This document shows positions 8,508 to 18,400 of a DNA stretch of 57,301 bases, piece after piece. Source of the stretch: Erysipelotrichaceae bacterium (lineage in GTDB: Bacteria; Bacillota_I; Bacilli_A; Erysipelotrichales; Erysipelotrichaceae). The position numbers and the translations under genes are program-made. The DNA lies in NCBI GenBank assembly GCA_022767445.1, contig JALENJ010000060.1:1-57301 (forward strand), in the 5' to 3' direction. The notes beneath the pieces were generated by a model. The model saw only the letters and a list, made by a program, of their open reading frames with translations, searched no databases and was not told the DNA's origin. Positions within the stretch are counted from its first letter, which is position 1; every line of letters begins with the position of its first letter.

Positions 8508-9986
8508 ATGAAGCGTTACATTCTAGGCCGTGTAATCAGATCGATCTTTTCGATATTTGCGGTAGTTACAATCGCATTGATTTTGGTCTATACGCTAACA
8601 CCGCGCGATAGTATCTTTATTACAGATACAACTTACCAGAAGTTAAAAGCTGCGGATGACAAAAATAGATATAAGTTCAATACTTGGGAGAGTCTTGGAT
8701 ATTTACGCTTTGATGAGCAAAAGGACATGTGTGCAAAAACAGATGATTATGATGCATGTATGGTTGTTGGCTCTGATTTAGCAAAGAAACAAGCAGCTAA
8801 GTATGAAGCAGATGGTTATACTGTTGAGAAATATTCTGATGGTAGATACTATGCACATAAGGATTATTCTGTTCCTGAGTTAGTTATTAACTGGTTTGGA
8901 AGATTGATTAAAGTAGATCATCCATTCAAGATGTATGATAGCAACAATGAAGGTCTTGCTAGAAAAATTTACATCGAAAATGACTACAACGGATTACCAG
9001 CTATTAAGTGCTCTGGTTGTGAACACAAGTACTTAATTTACATGGATGGTACATTCCCATTTGTGCATCAGAATATTGTAAGTCTTGATTTTGGTATTTC
9101 ATATCCAACATTTAGTGGTGTTGATGTAGCTACAGTCATCACACAATCACAGGGTAATGCGGTTAGCCAAGAAGTTACATTTGAAACAGGAAAGACTTCT
9201 TCAACAGCTGTTAACTTACATTCGTGTGAATATAAGTATACTGAGCTATTAGATAACATCGATACAAGTAGATTTAGTGATAACTATGCGAACTGTTCTT
9301 CGAATCTAGCAGATCCATCTATGATTTCTACATCAGCGATTCAGGGTATTATTGCATTGATCTTGACATACCTAATTGGTATTCCTGCCGGTATGGTAAT
9401 GGCTGCAAATAAGGACAAGTGGCAAGATAAGCTTGGAACTGTATACATCAACATTATGAGTGCCGTCCCATCTCTAGCATTTATCTACTTTGTAAGATCA
9501 ATTGGTATGTTTGCTGGTCTTCCAGATAAGTTCCCAGTATATGGTGCACATGATGTTCGCTCATATATCATGCCTGTATTGATTCTAGGTCTATTGAGTA
9601 CTGGTGGACAGATGTTGTGGATTAGACGTTACATGGTTGACCAATCAAGTGCTGACTATGTTAAATTTGCGCGTGCAAAGGGATTATCTAACAATGAGAT
9701 TTTCCGTACACATATCTTACGTAATGCGATTATTCCGTTTGTTAATGGATTCCCATCAGCAGTTATCTTAACGATTTCTGGTGCGGTTATTACAGAGACT
9801 GTATTCGCAATTCCTGGTATGGGTAAGATGTTGCCAGATAGTATTAAGGCATACAATAACCCAATGGTAATTGGTTTAACATTTATCTTTACGGCAGTTA
9901 GTATCTTTGCATTATTACTAGGTGACTTACTTGTTACGGTTGTAGATCCTCGTATCCAACTTCAAGCGAAAGGAGATGCAAGATAA
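8508..9986 (+). CDS. oppB: Oligopeptide ABC transporter permease OppB (AmiC-like)
   Basis: Membrane subunit of a peptide importer. ATG 8508 is preferred over GTG 8499 because AGGGGTG lies 6 bp before it. One N-terminal membrane span (ILGRVIRSIFSIFAVV) is followed by an extracellular insert of about 250 residues with several Cys (MCAKTDDYDACM, KCSGCEH). The usual permease core follows, with the EAA loop ARAKGLSNNEIFRTHILRN. At about 490 residues it matches the long AmiC-type OppB of streptococci rather than the roughly 310-residue enteric form. It overlaps oppC by one base and heads oppBCDF. No substrate-binding oppA lies beside it. Confidence 0.9.
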   Translation: MKRYILGRVIRSIFSIFAVVTIALILVYTLTPRDSIFITDTTYQKLKAADDKNRYKFNTWESLGYLRFDEQKDMCAKTDDYDACMVVGSDLAKKQAAKYEADGYTVEKYSDGRYYAHKDYSVPELVINWFGRLIKVDHPFKMYDSNNEGLARKIYIENDYNGLPAIKCSGCEHKYLIYMDGTFPFVHQNIVSLDFGISYPTFSGVDVATVITQSQGNAVSQEVTFETGKTSSTAVNLHSCEYKYTELLDNIDTSRFSDNYANCSSNLADPSMISTSAIQGIIALILTYLIGIPAGMVMAANKDKWQDKLGTVYINIMSAVPSLAFIYFVRSIGMFAGLPDKFPVYGAHDVRSYIMPVLILGLLSTGGQMLWIRRYMVDQSSADYVKFARAKGLSNNEIFRTHILRNAIIPFVNGFPSAVILTISGAVITETVFAIPGMGKMLPDSIKAYNNPMVIGLTFIFTAVSIFALLLGDLLVTVVDPRIQLQAKGDAR

Positions 9987-10912
9987 TGACAGAAATTAGA
10001 GATGAACGTTTTACATTCGTTGAGTTAGATGATTTTGCATCTGAGAAGATTAATAGTCCTAAGTATTCTTACTGGAAGAGTGTATTCAAGAAGTTCTTCA
10101 GCAGTAAGAGTGCAATCTTCTTCTTAGTATTAGCGGCTTTGACGTTGTTTTTATCCTTCGTGCTTCCGCTAATTAGCGGATATGATCCTACGGAACAAGT
10201 TCATATCAATGACTTTACACGTCGTTTTATTGCACCAAATATGACATTCTGGTTTGGTACAAACCCTGTTGGTGATTCATTATTTGATGTTGTTTGGGCA
10301 GGTGCTAGAACTTCATTAAGTCTTGCGATGATTGCTACATTGATTACAAATGTCATTGGTGTTATTGTCGGCGCATTCTGGGGTTATTCTCGCAGAATGG
10401 ATGTTATCATGATTGAAATCTATAACATCATCGCTAACGTACCATTTACACTTGTTGTTATCGTGTTGTCTTATGTTATTGGTCCTGGTTTCTGGCAGTT
10501 GGTATTCTGCTTATGTATCACTTCATGGTTAGGTGTTGCATATAGTATTCGTATTCAGGTTATGATGATTCGTGACCGTGAATACAATCTAGCTTCTAGA
10601 TGCTTAGGTACTCCAACAGCTAAGATTATTCAACACAATGTATTACCATTTATGATTCCAATTATCGTTACTTCGGTAGCTAGAGATGTACCAAGCTTTA
10701 TCTCTTATGAGGTATTCTTGTCATACTTAGGAATTGGTTTGACTGAGAACGATGTATCGCTTGGTCGTTTGATTTCCAGTTACTCAGCATATATGACATC
10801 TGCTCCATATCTATTCTGGATTCCAGTTGCGGTATCTGCTGTAATTTCGATTTCACTCTATATCGTTGGACAGACATTGGCGGACGCTTCCGATCCAAGA
10901 ACACATATGTAA
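9986..10912 (+). CDS. oppC: Oligopeptide ABC transporter permease OppC
   Basis: Second membrane subunit (308 residues, the usual AmiD/OppC length) forming the channel with OppB. A cytoplasmic N-terminus of about 40 residues precedes the first span (IFFLVLAALTLFLSF). The EAA loop is visible as ASRCLGTPTAKIIQHNVLP. Start and previous stop share the sequence TAATG. The ATPase gene follows after 10 bp. Confidence 0.9.
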   Translation: MTEIRDERFTFVELDDFASEKINSPKYSYWKSVFKKFFSSKSAIFFLVLAALTLFLSFVLPLISGYDPTEQVHINDFTRRFIAPNMTFWFGTNPVGDSLFDVVWAGARTSLSLAMIATLITNVIGVIVGAFWGYSRRMDVIMIEIYNIIANVPFTLVVIVLSYVIGPGFWQLVFCLCITSWLGVAYSIRIQVMMIRDREYNLASRCLGTPTAKIIQHNVLPFMIPIIVTSVARDVPSFISYEVFLSYLGIGLTENDVSLGRLISSYSAYMTSAPYLFWIPVAVSAVISISLYIVGQTLADASDPRTHM

Positions 10913-10922
10913 GGAGGGTATC

Positions 10923-12035
10923 ATGGCAGAAGAAACATTAGCGAAAAATCTAGATATCACCTTCGAAAATGCAGAAAAGGAAGCTGTGCTTTCAGCACGT
11001 GATATTATTGTTAAATTTACGGTTCGTAATCGTATTCTAACAGCGATTCGTAATGTTTCCCTTGATTTATATGATGGGGAAACACTCGCAATCGTTGGTG
11101 AATCTGGTTCAGGTAAATCCGTATTTACAAAGACATTTACAGGTATGCTTGATAAGAATGGTAGTATCCCACAGGGAAAGATCATCTTTGAAGGCAAAAA
11201 CCTATTAGACTTTAAGACAGATAAAGAATGGGAAAATATTCGTGGTAAAAAGATTGCGACAATCTTCCAGGATCCTATGACATCTTTAAATCCTATCCGT
11301 ACAATCGGTTCTCAGATTACTGAGGTTATCGTCAAGCATCAGGGTAAGGATTTAATTGAAGCTCGTAAGATTGCGGTTGATTTGATGAAGCGTGTAGGTA
11401 TTAACAACGCTGAGAATCGTTTTGATGAATATCCATTCATGTATTCCGGAGGTATGCGTCAACGTATCGTTATTGCGATTGCCTTGGCTTGCCGTCCTCG
11501 AATTCTGATTTGTGATGAGCCTACAACAGCTCTTGACGTTACAATTCAGGCACAGATTATCAAGTTGATTAAAGACTTACAGGAAGAATATCACTTCACA
11601 ACTGTTTATATTACCCATGACTTAGGTGTCGTAGCTAACGTAGCGGATAAGGTTGCGGTTATGTATGCTGGTCAGATTGTAGAATATGGAACAGTTGAAG
11701 AGGTCTTCTATGATCCTAAGCATCCTTACACATGGGCACTATTAAGTTCTATGCCTCAGTTAGGTGTTAAGGGACAAGACTTATATGCGATTACAGGTAC
11801 ACCTCCAAGTCTATTTGAAGAGGTGAAGGGTGATGCTTTCGCTCCTCGTAATCCATACGCGATGAAGATTGACTTTGAAGAGGAACCACCAATGTTTGCG
11901 GTAAGTAATACGCACCTTGCAAAGACTTGGTTGTTGGATCCTCGTGCACCTGAGGTTGAAAAACCTGAGATTATCCGTAACTTACATGAAAGATTATTAA
12001 AGACATTAGGAGAAGGAGGTACATATCATGGCTGA
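10923..12035 (+). CDS. oppD: Oligopeptide ABC transporter ATPase OppD
   Basis: Energy-coupling ATPase of 370 residues. ATG 10923 lies just after AAGGAGGG; the in-frame ATG at 10866 is inside oppC. It shows Walker A GESGSGKS, signature YSGGMRQR, Walker [13 protein letters not shown] and the C-terminal oligopeptide-transporter extension ([16 protein letters not shown]). With OppF it forms the ATPase heterodimer. The gene overlaps oppF by 8 bp. Confidence 0.93.
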   Translation: MAEETLAKNLDITFENAEKEAVLSARDIIVKFTVRNRILTAIRNVSLDLYDGETLAIVGESGSGKSVFTKTFTGMLDKNGSIPQGKIIFEGKNLLDFKTDKEWENIRGKKIATIFQDPMTSLNPIRTIGSQITEVIVKHQGKDLIEARKIAVDLMKRVGINNAENRFDEYPFMYSGGMRQRIVIAIALACRPRILICDEPTTALDVTIQAQIIKLIKDLQEEYHFTTVYITHDLGVVANVADKVAVMYAGQIVEYGTVEEVFYDPKHPYTWALLSSMPQLGVKGQDLYAITGTPPSLFEEVKGDAFAPRNPYAMKIDFEEEPPMFAVSNTHLAKTWLLDPRAPEVEKPEIIRNLHERLLKTLGEGGTYHG

Positions 12036-12966
12036 TAACCAAAATGATGTTATTGTTGAAGTTAAAAACCTTGAAGTAACCTTCACTAATGGTAAGAATA
12101 AGTTTGTTGCGGTACACGATGCGAACTTCCAAGTATACCGTGGTGAAACATTTGCCTTGGTAGGTGAGTCTGGCTCAGGTAAGACAACAATTGCTCGTGC
12201 AATTAACCGTATCAATCCAATTAGTAATGGTGAAATTTTATTTGAAGGTAAGCGTATCTCTGGTAAGATCTCACGTGAATTGGATAAAGAAGTCATCCGT
12301 AAGATTCAGATGGTTTTCCAGGATCCTGCAGCTTCATTAAATGAGCGTGCAACAATTGATTATATTGTTTCTGAGGGTCTTGTAAACTTCAAGCTATATA
12401 AGAATGAACAGGATAGACATAATAAGGTAGCAGCTGCTTTAAATGAAGTAGGTCTTCTAGAAGAACATATGTCACGTTACCCACATGAATTCTCAGGTGG
12501 TCAGCGTCAACGTATTGGTATCGCTAGAGCAATTATCATGGAACCAGAGCTATTGATTGCTGATGAGCCAATCTCAGCTTTGGACGTGTCGATTCGTGCC
12601 CAGGTATTAAACCTATTAAAAGGTCTACAACGCGAGCGTGGATTAACATGTATCTTCATCGCCCATGACTTATCTGTAGTGCGTTTCATTTCTGATCGTA
12701 TCGCAGTTATTCACTTGGGAAGAATCGTAGAGCTTGCGGAAACAAATGAATTATTCCGTAATCCACTACACCCATATACACAGTCCTTATTGGGGGCTGT
12801 CCCAATTCCAGATCCACAGATTGAAAAGGCTAAGGTTGTTAAACCATATTCCTTGGATAGCCATCATTATGATGTTGATAAACCAGCTTTCCATGAGATT
12901 ACGCCTGGACACTTTGTATGGGCAAACAATGAAGAATTAGAAGAATATCGTAAGAATATCCAATAG
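12028..12966 (+). CDS. oppF: Oligopeptide ABC transporter ATPase OppF
   Basis: Second ATPase, 312 residues. It has Walker A GESGSGKT, signature FSGGQRQR, Walker [13 protein letters not shown] and the C-terminal [16 protein letters not shown] block. The ribosome site AGAAGGAGG lies inside the end of oppD, so translation is coupled. It is the last gene before a strong terminator, so no oppA is transcribed downstream in this operon. Confidence 0.93.
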   Translation: MADNQNDVIVEVKNLEVTFTNGKNKFVAVHDANFQVYRGETFALVGESGSGKTTIARAINRINPISNGEILFEGKRISGKISRELDKEVIRKIQMVFQDPAASLNERATIDYIVSEGLVNFKLYKNEQDRHNKVAAALNEVGLLEEHMSRYPHEFSGGQRQRIGIARAIIMEPELLIADEPISALDVSIRAQVLNLLKGLQRERGLTCIFIAHDLSVVRFISDRIAVIHLGRIVELAETNELFRNPLHPYTQSLLGAVPIPDPQIEKAKVVKPYSLDSHHYDVDKPAFHEITPGHFVWANNEELEEYRKNIQ

Positions 12967-12972
12967 TATATT

Positions 12973-13004
12973 AGCGAACTGTAGTCATCTATGGTTCGCT
13001 TTTC
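12973..13004 (+). terminator. Terminator of opp operon
   Basis: AGCGAACTGTAG (12973-12984) pairs over 12 bp, with two wobbles, with CTATGGTTCGCT (12989-13000) around a TCAT loop. TTTC follows. Confidence 0.85.
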
Positions 13005-13016
13005 TGTGCATTCTCT

Positions 13017-13045
13017 TTGAGAATGGAACATACATGCATTATGAT
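13017..13045 (+). promoter_or_regulatory. Promoter of glutaredoxin-like gene
   Basis: TTGAGA (13017-13022) and TATGAT (13040-13045) are 17 bp apart, close to the sigma-A consensus. Confidence 0.65.
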
Positions 13046-13062
13046 AATAACAGGAGGTATTT

Positions 13063-13377
13063 ATGTTAAAAGTATATGGTAGTCCACTTTGTCCAGAGTG
13101 TGTTGCTTGTAAGTCAGCCTTGGATAGTAATCAAGTAGAATTTGAGTACATCAATATCACAGAATCGATGCGTAATTTAAAGGAATTTCTAAAGATACGA
13201 GACAATTCTGAAGAGTATAAAGAAGTAAAAGAGGGTGGCTATGTTGGTATTCCAACATTAATTGATGATGGTAAGATCATCCTAGACTATGAGGAATGGT
13301 TACAAAACCATGGATATTCTCTTACAGCGAAACCAACTTCTGGTGCTGCTTGTAACATTGATGGAAGTGGTTGTTAA
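13063..13377 (+). CDS. Glutaredoxin-like redox protein
   Basis: A small cytosolic thiol protein of 104 residues with ribosome site AGGAGG. The thioredoxin fold starts KVYGSPLCPEC, with an active-site-like C10-x2-C13 and a further C16. VGIPTLI gives the cis-proline typical of glutaredoxins. The C-terminus carries two more Cys (C97 and C104 in CNIDGSGC), an unusual tail that could be a resolving pair or metal site. It has its own promoter and terminator. Its partner is not evident. Confidence 0.75.
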   Translation: MLKVYGSPLCPECVACKSALDSNQVEFEYINITESMRNLKEFLKIRDNSEEYKEVKEGGYVGIPTLIDDGKIILDYEEWLQNHGYSLTAKPTSGAACNIDGSGC

Positions 13378-13401
13378 GACGAGCGTATGCTTGTCTTTTT
13401 T
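13376..13401 (+). terminator. Terminator after glutaredoxin-like gene
   Basis: AAGACGAGC (13376-13384) pairs over 9 bp, with one wobble, with GCTTGTCTT (13389-13397). A T-run follows. The T-run abuts the next promoter. Confidence 0.8.
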
Positions 13402-13420
13402 ACGCTATAATAGATAGCGT
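13402..13420 (+). promoter_or_regulatory. -10 box inside a perfect dyad, before polymerase gene
   Basis: ACGCTAT (13402-13408) and ATAGCGT (13414-13420) form a perfect inverted repeat with a 5-bp spacer. It covers the -10 TATAAT at 13406-13411, a classic place for a repressor site. It does not match the Bacillus LexA box GAAC-N4-GTTC. Confidence 0.6.
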
Positions 13421-13430
13421 TGAGGTGAGT

Positions 13431-14939
13431 ATGGCAGAAAATAGAACTTATATCGCAATTGACTTAAAATCATTCTATGCCTCTGTAGAGTGCCAAGATC
13501 GTAAATTAAATCCACTAACCGCAAATCTTGTTGTGGCGGATTTATCACGTACGAGTAAGACAATCTGCCTAGCAGTTTCACCTTCTTTAAAGAAACTGGG
13601 AATTCCTGGTAGACCACGTCTATTTGAAGTAAAACAGAAGATCGCAGAATTAAACCGCAATCGTCTAAGCAATTTAAAAACAAAGACGTTCACAAATGAG
13701 GATTGGAACAGTGATGTTTTAGAACAACATCCAGATTATAAGATTACATACGTAATCGCCAAGCCTCGCATGGCGAAATACTTAGAATACAGTGCTAGAA
13801 TCCATCAGATATACCTGCGATATATCGCAGCTGAGGATATCCATGTCTATTCCATTGACGAGGTTATGATGGATGTGACAGAATACCTGCGTACGTACCA
13901 AATGAGTGCACGCCAACTTGCACAGAAGATGATACAGGATGTCTTAAAGGAAACGGGTATTACCGCAACTGCTGGCATTGGCACAAATCTATATCTAGCA
14001 AAGGTTGCGATGGATATTATTGCCAAGTACTTACCAGCGGATGAGTATGGTGTACGTATCGGTGAGCTTGATGAGCTGTCCTATCGTAAACAACTATGGA
14101 ATCATCGTCCACTCACTGACTTTTGGCGTATTGGTAGAGGTTATGCCAATAAGCTTGAAAAGAATGGGATGTATACCATGGGGGATGTCGCTAGGTGTTC
14201 CATTGGTAGCGATGATGCAATGCACAATGAAGAGTTATTGTATAAGTTGTTTGGTATTAATGCTGAGCTGTTAATTGATCATGCTTGGGGGTATGAATCC
14301 TGCACAATGGATGCGATTAAGCACTATCAACCTACAAATCATAGCTTCTCATCAGGACAAGTTTTGGTGAGAGGATATACATTTACAGAAGCGAAGTTAA
14401 TCGCCAAAGAAATGGCAGATCAATTAACATTGGACTTGGTTGCCAAAGGCATGACAACCAAACAGATCGGTATCATGATAGGCTACGATACAGATAGCTT
14501 AAAAAATATCTCTGATTCCATCGATTCGATGGACTTAGCACGAGATTGGTATGGAAGAGTTGTACCTAAACCTGTCAATGGTTCTATCCGTTTAACACAT
14601 CATACATCCTCCACAAAACTAATCCTGAAAGCAGTGGAAGAACTTTATGATAAACTTGTTAACCACAATATGTTAGTGCGTAGAGTGAATATCACCTTCA
14701 TGAGTATCCTAAGTAGCCAAGAGGCAAAGAAACGCACAGAAGCTATCCAATTAAATCTATTTATGTCAGATCATGATGAAGTGATGGAAGAGGAAGATGA
14801 TAAGGAATATGAACTCCAGAAAGCAATTCTTTCCATCAAAAATAAATTCGGTAAGAATAAACTGGTAAAGGGCAGAGATCTACAAGAAGAAGCGACAATG
14901 ATGGAAAGAAATAACCAGATTGGAGGACATAAAGCATGA
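13431..14939 (+). CDS. Y-family DNA polymerase (UmuC/UvrX-like)
   Basis: Translesion DNA polymerase of 502 residues. ATG 13431 follows GAGGTGAG; the upstream in-frame codons run through the terminator. The catalytic palm is visible as IAIDLKSFYASVE near residue 7 and YSIDEVMMD near 140. The helix-hairpin-helix and little-finger regions follow. Length and the paired YolD-like gene fit the UvrX/ImpB group rather than chromosomal DinB. It overlaps the next gene by 4 bp (ATGA). A promoter-overlapping dyad suggests repression, perhaps damage-inducible. Confidence 0.88.
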   Translation: MAENRTYIAIDLKSFYASVECQDRKLNPLTANLVVADLSRTSKTICLAVSPSLKKLGIPGRPRLFEVKQKIAELNRNRLSNLKTKTFTNEDWNSDVLEQHPDYKITYVIAKPRMAKYLEYSARIHQIYLRYIAAEDIHVYSIDEVMMDVTEYLRTYQMSARQLAQKMIQDVLKETGITATAGIGTNLYLAKVAMDIIAKYLPADEYGVRIGELDELSYRKQLWNHRPLTDFWRIGRGYANKLEKNGMYTMGDVARCSIGSDDAMHNEELLYKLFGINAELLIDHAWGYESCTMDAIKHYQPTNHSFSSGQVLVRGYTFTEAKLIAKEMADQLTLDLVAKGMTTKQIGIMIGYDTDSLKNISDSIDSMDLARDWYGRVVPKPVNGSIRLTHHTSSTKLILKAVEELYDKLVNHNMLVRRVNITFMSILSSQEAKKRTEAIQLNLFMSDHDEVMEEEDDKEYELQKAILSIKNKFGKNKLVKGRDLQEEATMMERNNQIGGHKA

Positions 14940-15346
14940 GTGATCAATATGAAGATATCCTCTATCGGTCTCGTCCAGTCTCAAAAAGACATCGCCAAAT
15001 GGAAATTTCTGATCGGGCTGCACAGTTTATGCCGTTTGCGGCTCTTGTAGGATATAATGATTTAATTCGTGAAGCTTCACGACTCACACAAGAGAAGAAA
15101 GACTTATCTGATACAGATAAAGAAGAAATCAAACGTAAGCTAGATTACTTACAAACACAGATCAAAAACAAACCACTGGTAACTGTTCAATATTTTATAC
15201 AGGATGCACACAAACAAGGTGGATATTATCAGACGATAGCAAAGCCTTTAAAGAAAATTGATGAAATCAAGCAACGTATTCTATTTATGGATCAATCGTA
15301 TATTCAATTTGATGATATTGTTTCGGTTGAGTATGAAGAAATGTAG
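14936..15346 (+). CDS. YolD-like protein
   Basis: A 136-residue cytosolic protein with the YolD-family signature SDRAAQFMPFAALVGY near residues 25-40. A helical charged middle and a short beta-rich end (YIQFDDIVSVEYEEM) follow. YolD-like genes usually accompany Y-family polymerases, as here, where start and stop overlap. The molecular role of the family is not settled. Confidence 0.85.
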   Translation: MSDQYEDILYRSRPVSKRHRQMEISDRAAQFMPFAALVGYNDLIREASRLTQEKKDLSDTDKEEIKRKLDYLQTQIKNKPLVTVQYFIQDAHKQGGYYQTIAKPLKKIDEIKQRILFMDQSYIQFDDIVSVEYEEM

Positions 15347-15354
15347 ATTGTCGT

Positions 15355-15385
15355 AAAGATGGCGCAGGAATGTGCCTCTTTTTTC
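15355..15385 (+). terminator. Terminator after yolD-like gene
   Basis: GGCGCA (15361-15366) pairs with TGTGCC (15371-15376) around GGAA, followed by TCTTTTTTC. The stem is short but the T-run is good. Confidence 0.7.
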
Positions 15386-15417
15386 TATATATGTAAGTGA
15401 GAAGGGGAGGAACTTAC

Positions 15418-18400
15418 ATGAATATAGAGAAGATAAGAAATACATTCATCAATTTATTAATATCTTTCTTGATGTTAATAACAACACCATGCTGGCATGT
15501 AAATGCGGAAAGCACAACAATCACTTGTACATACATACCAGGCAGACAAATATACTATGTCGATGGAATTAAGTATGATACACCTGAATCACATTTCCTA
15601 CATGCGGATGGTATTCCGGCATACTGTATACAACCAAAGATACCAGATATTTTTAATCCTATCGGATACTATAGTGAAGATCCTGGATGGGATAAGATAT
15701 CAGACATTGATAGAAATATCATGCTTGCATATGCATACTTTGGCTATGGATATGCAGGAGATAGAAGTAATGAGAGATACCTTGCGGCACAGGATTTAAT
15801 CTGGGAACACTTAGGTACAACCAATATCACACGTGCTACAATCGATACTACAAATAAGAAGAATGAGATATTATCCCTTGTTGCTCAACTGCGTAAAACA
15901 CCAAATATTCAAATGATGGAATATAACGGTGCTGTTAAAGAGGGTAACTTTTATCATGCGGAAGTTGATGGAAATCAACCAATCCATATTGTCGATACAA
16001 ACAATTCTTTAGATAACTATACAGTCATAATTGAAAATGGAAGTATGGTTGACCAATACGGAAATCTATCATCTTATAAAACGAGCAGTGATTTCTATGT
16101 CAAAGTTGCGATGGGACAAACCGCAAAGATTCGTTTTGTGAATCTTACTTTAGATAAAAATCCTGTAGGTGGTGTTAACCAAATCATATATCGATCACCA
16201 ATCAATCAGGATGTGATTAAGGCGGGTCAACTGCATGTAAACAGTGCAGAAGTCAGTTTAAGTGCGATAGGCACTAGTATCTCTATTAACAAACACGATA
16301 TCGATACTGGAAAGCTAACACCTCAAGGTGAGGCTGAAACATTTGAAGGAGCTAGTTATGAGTTGTTTGATGAAACCCAAAAACAATCCATTGGTATGTT
16401 GAGTATCCAACAAGATGGTACATCAAATACTATCAGAGGACTTCATTACCATCATCAATACTCACTCAAAGAAGTGACGTCACCACTCGGCTATCATCTA
16501 GATACAACTAAAATCATGTGTGATTTTAATTTGTTAAGTAAGAATGAGAATACATTACATGTCGATGTAAATGATGATGTCATAACTGGTAAGTTTAAAA
16601 TTCATAAGTTGTTTGCGGATCGACAGCATTCAGCCTTAGCTGAAAATGAAGAGGGTGCAGAGTTTCTAGCAATCCTACAAAAGCATATCAATCGCTATGG
16701 CTCCTTTGAAGAGGCGAGTAATCATCTATATGAATTTACAGAAAAGGAATATGCATTCCTAACAACAGATCAAGATGGAAATGCGGAATCTAGACCACTA
16801 GCGTATGGGAAGTATATTGTACGTCAAACAAATGCAAAAGATAGTGAGATTGAACTTTTAAAGGAGGACTTTATCTTTGAAGTCAATCAAGAAAACCAAC
16901 CAATTGTAAAGTATGAAATCAGTAATCTACCCAAAGAGTACTATCTTCGACTTGTAAAGAAGGATGCTGAAACAAACCAAATCATAGACTATCACTCTGC
17001 AGGCTTTAAGATCAAAGACGAAATGGGTAATTATGTAAGCCAACGAGTCGGTGATCAAGTATATGATACTTTTCAAACATCTTCTAAGTTGGATACACAG
17101 TATCCAAAGGGAACATTCTGTATATCTGATCAACTAGGTACAATCACAACTCCACTAAAGCTAGCACCAGGAAAATACACATTGGAAGAAGTTGTGAATC
17201 CAGATGGATTTGTACGTATCCAGCAGGAAATTCCATTTGAATTAAAACAGACAAATGTAGTCAGTGTAGATGAGTTGGATAACCAATACATTACAGTTGA
17301 AGTCGTTAATGAGAGAATCTACGGTAGACTTCAACTAAAGAAAAATGTTGAAGACTATGAATGTGATACATCACTTGTAGATAAAAACAACTTATCAGGA
17401 ATTGAATTTGAACTTGTATCGTTAGAGGACATCATTGAGCCTATCCATGGAACGGTTGAGCTTCCAGCAAATACAGTCTTTTCAAAGATCACAACAGATG
17501 AAGAAGGAAACGCACAACTAGATCATATCCCACTTGGTAGATATTACTTACAGGAAGTTCATACCCTAGATGGACTAATCCTGGATCATACCCAGTATCT
17601 GCTGGAGTTTATAAGCCAGGATGATACAGTCACTCCAGTAATACAAAAACTAGAACTAACAAATCCAATCACCAAAACAGAAATTACAAAAGTGATGATT
17701 GGAGGAAATAGTGAAGTCACAGGGGCCAAGTTGGTAATATCTGATGCACAAGGTAATCAAATTGATGAATGGATATCCACAAACAATATTGCACATAAGA
17801 TAGCTGGACTACATCCAACAAAGGCATATACACTACACGAAGAAATGACAGTAGATGGCTATTACTATTCTGAGGATATCCAGTTTACAGTCAATGCGGA
17901 TGGTAGTGTACAACAAGTAGAGATGAAGGATAAACCAGTTCAATATCTCATTGAAAAGGTGGATGATGAAAATCAATTCGTTGAGGGTGCACATCTACAA
18001 CTAAAGAATCTAACAGCAGATCAAATCGTACCATTACCAAATGATGGCATCACACAAGATGAACCAATGCTATTGAATGGTTTATTAGCGGATAATGAGT
18101 ATGAACTAGAAGAGTTAGAGCATGTAGAAGGTGTTCACCTAGCAGCCAGTATCCAATTTACAGTACCAAAGTACAATCCAAGCTCATCCGATCCAATGAT
18201 CATCAAGATGGTAGACTTACAAGTTGAAATTGGAATCGAAAAGATTGATGACGAAGGAAAACCTGTAGAAAATGCAGAGTTAGAAATTTACCAATTGGAC
18301 GAAGACACCCAACAACAAACCTTAATTCATGAATTCACAACAGACAATACAGGAATCTATAACGTAAGTGCATATCTAAAGGGTGGATCTACATATATCT

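Noticed and set aside
10866-10922. Longer N-terminus for OppD
   Set aside because: It overlaps oppC in another frame. The ATG at 10923 has an ideal ribosome site.
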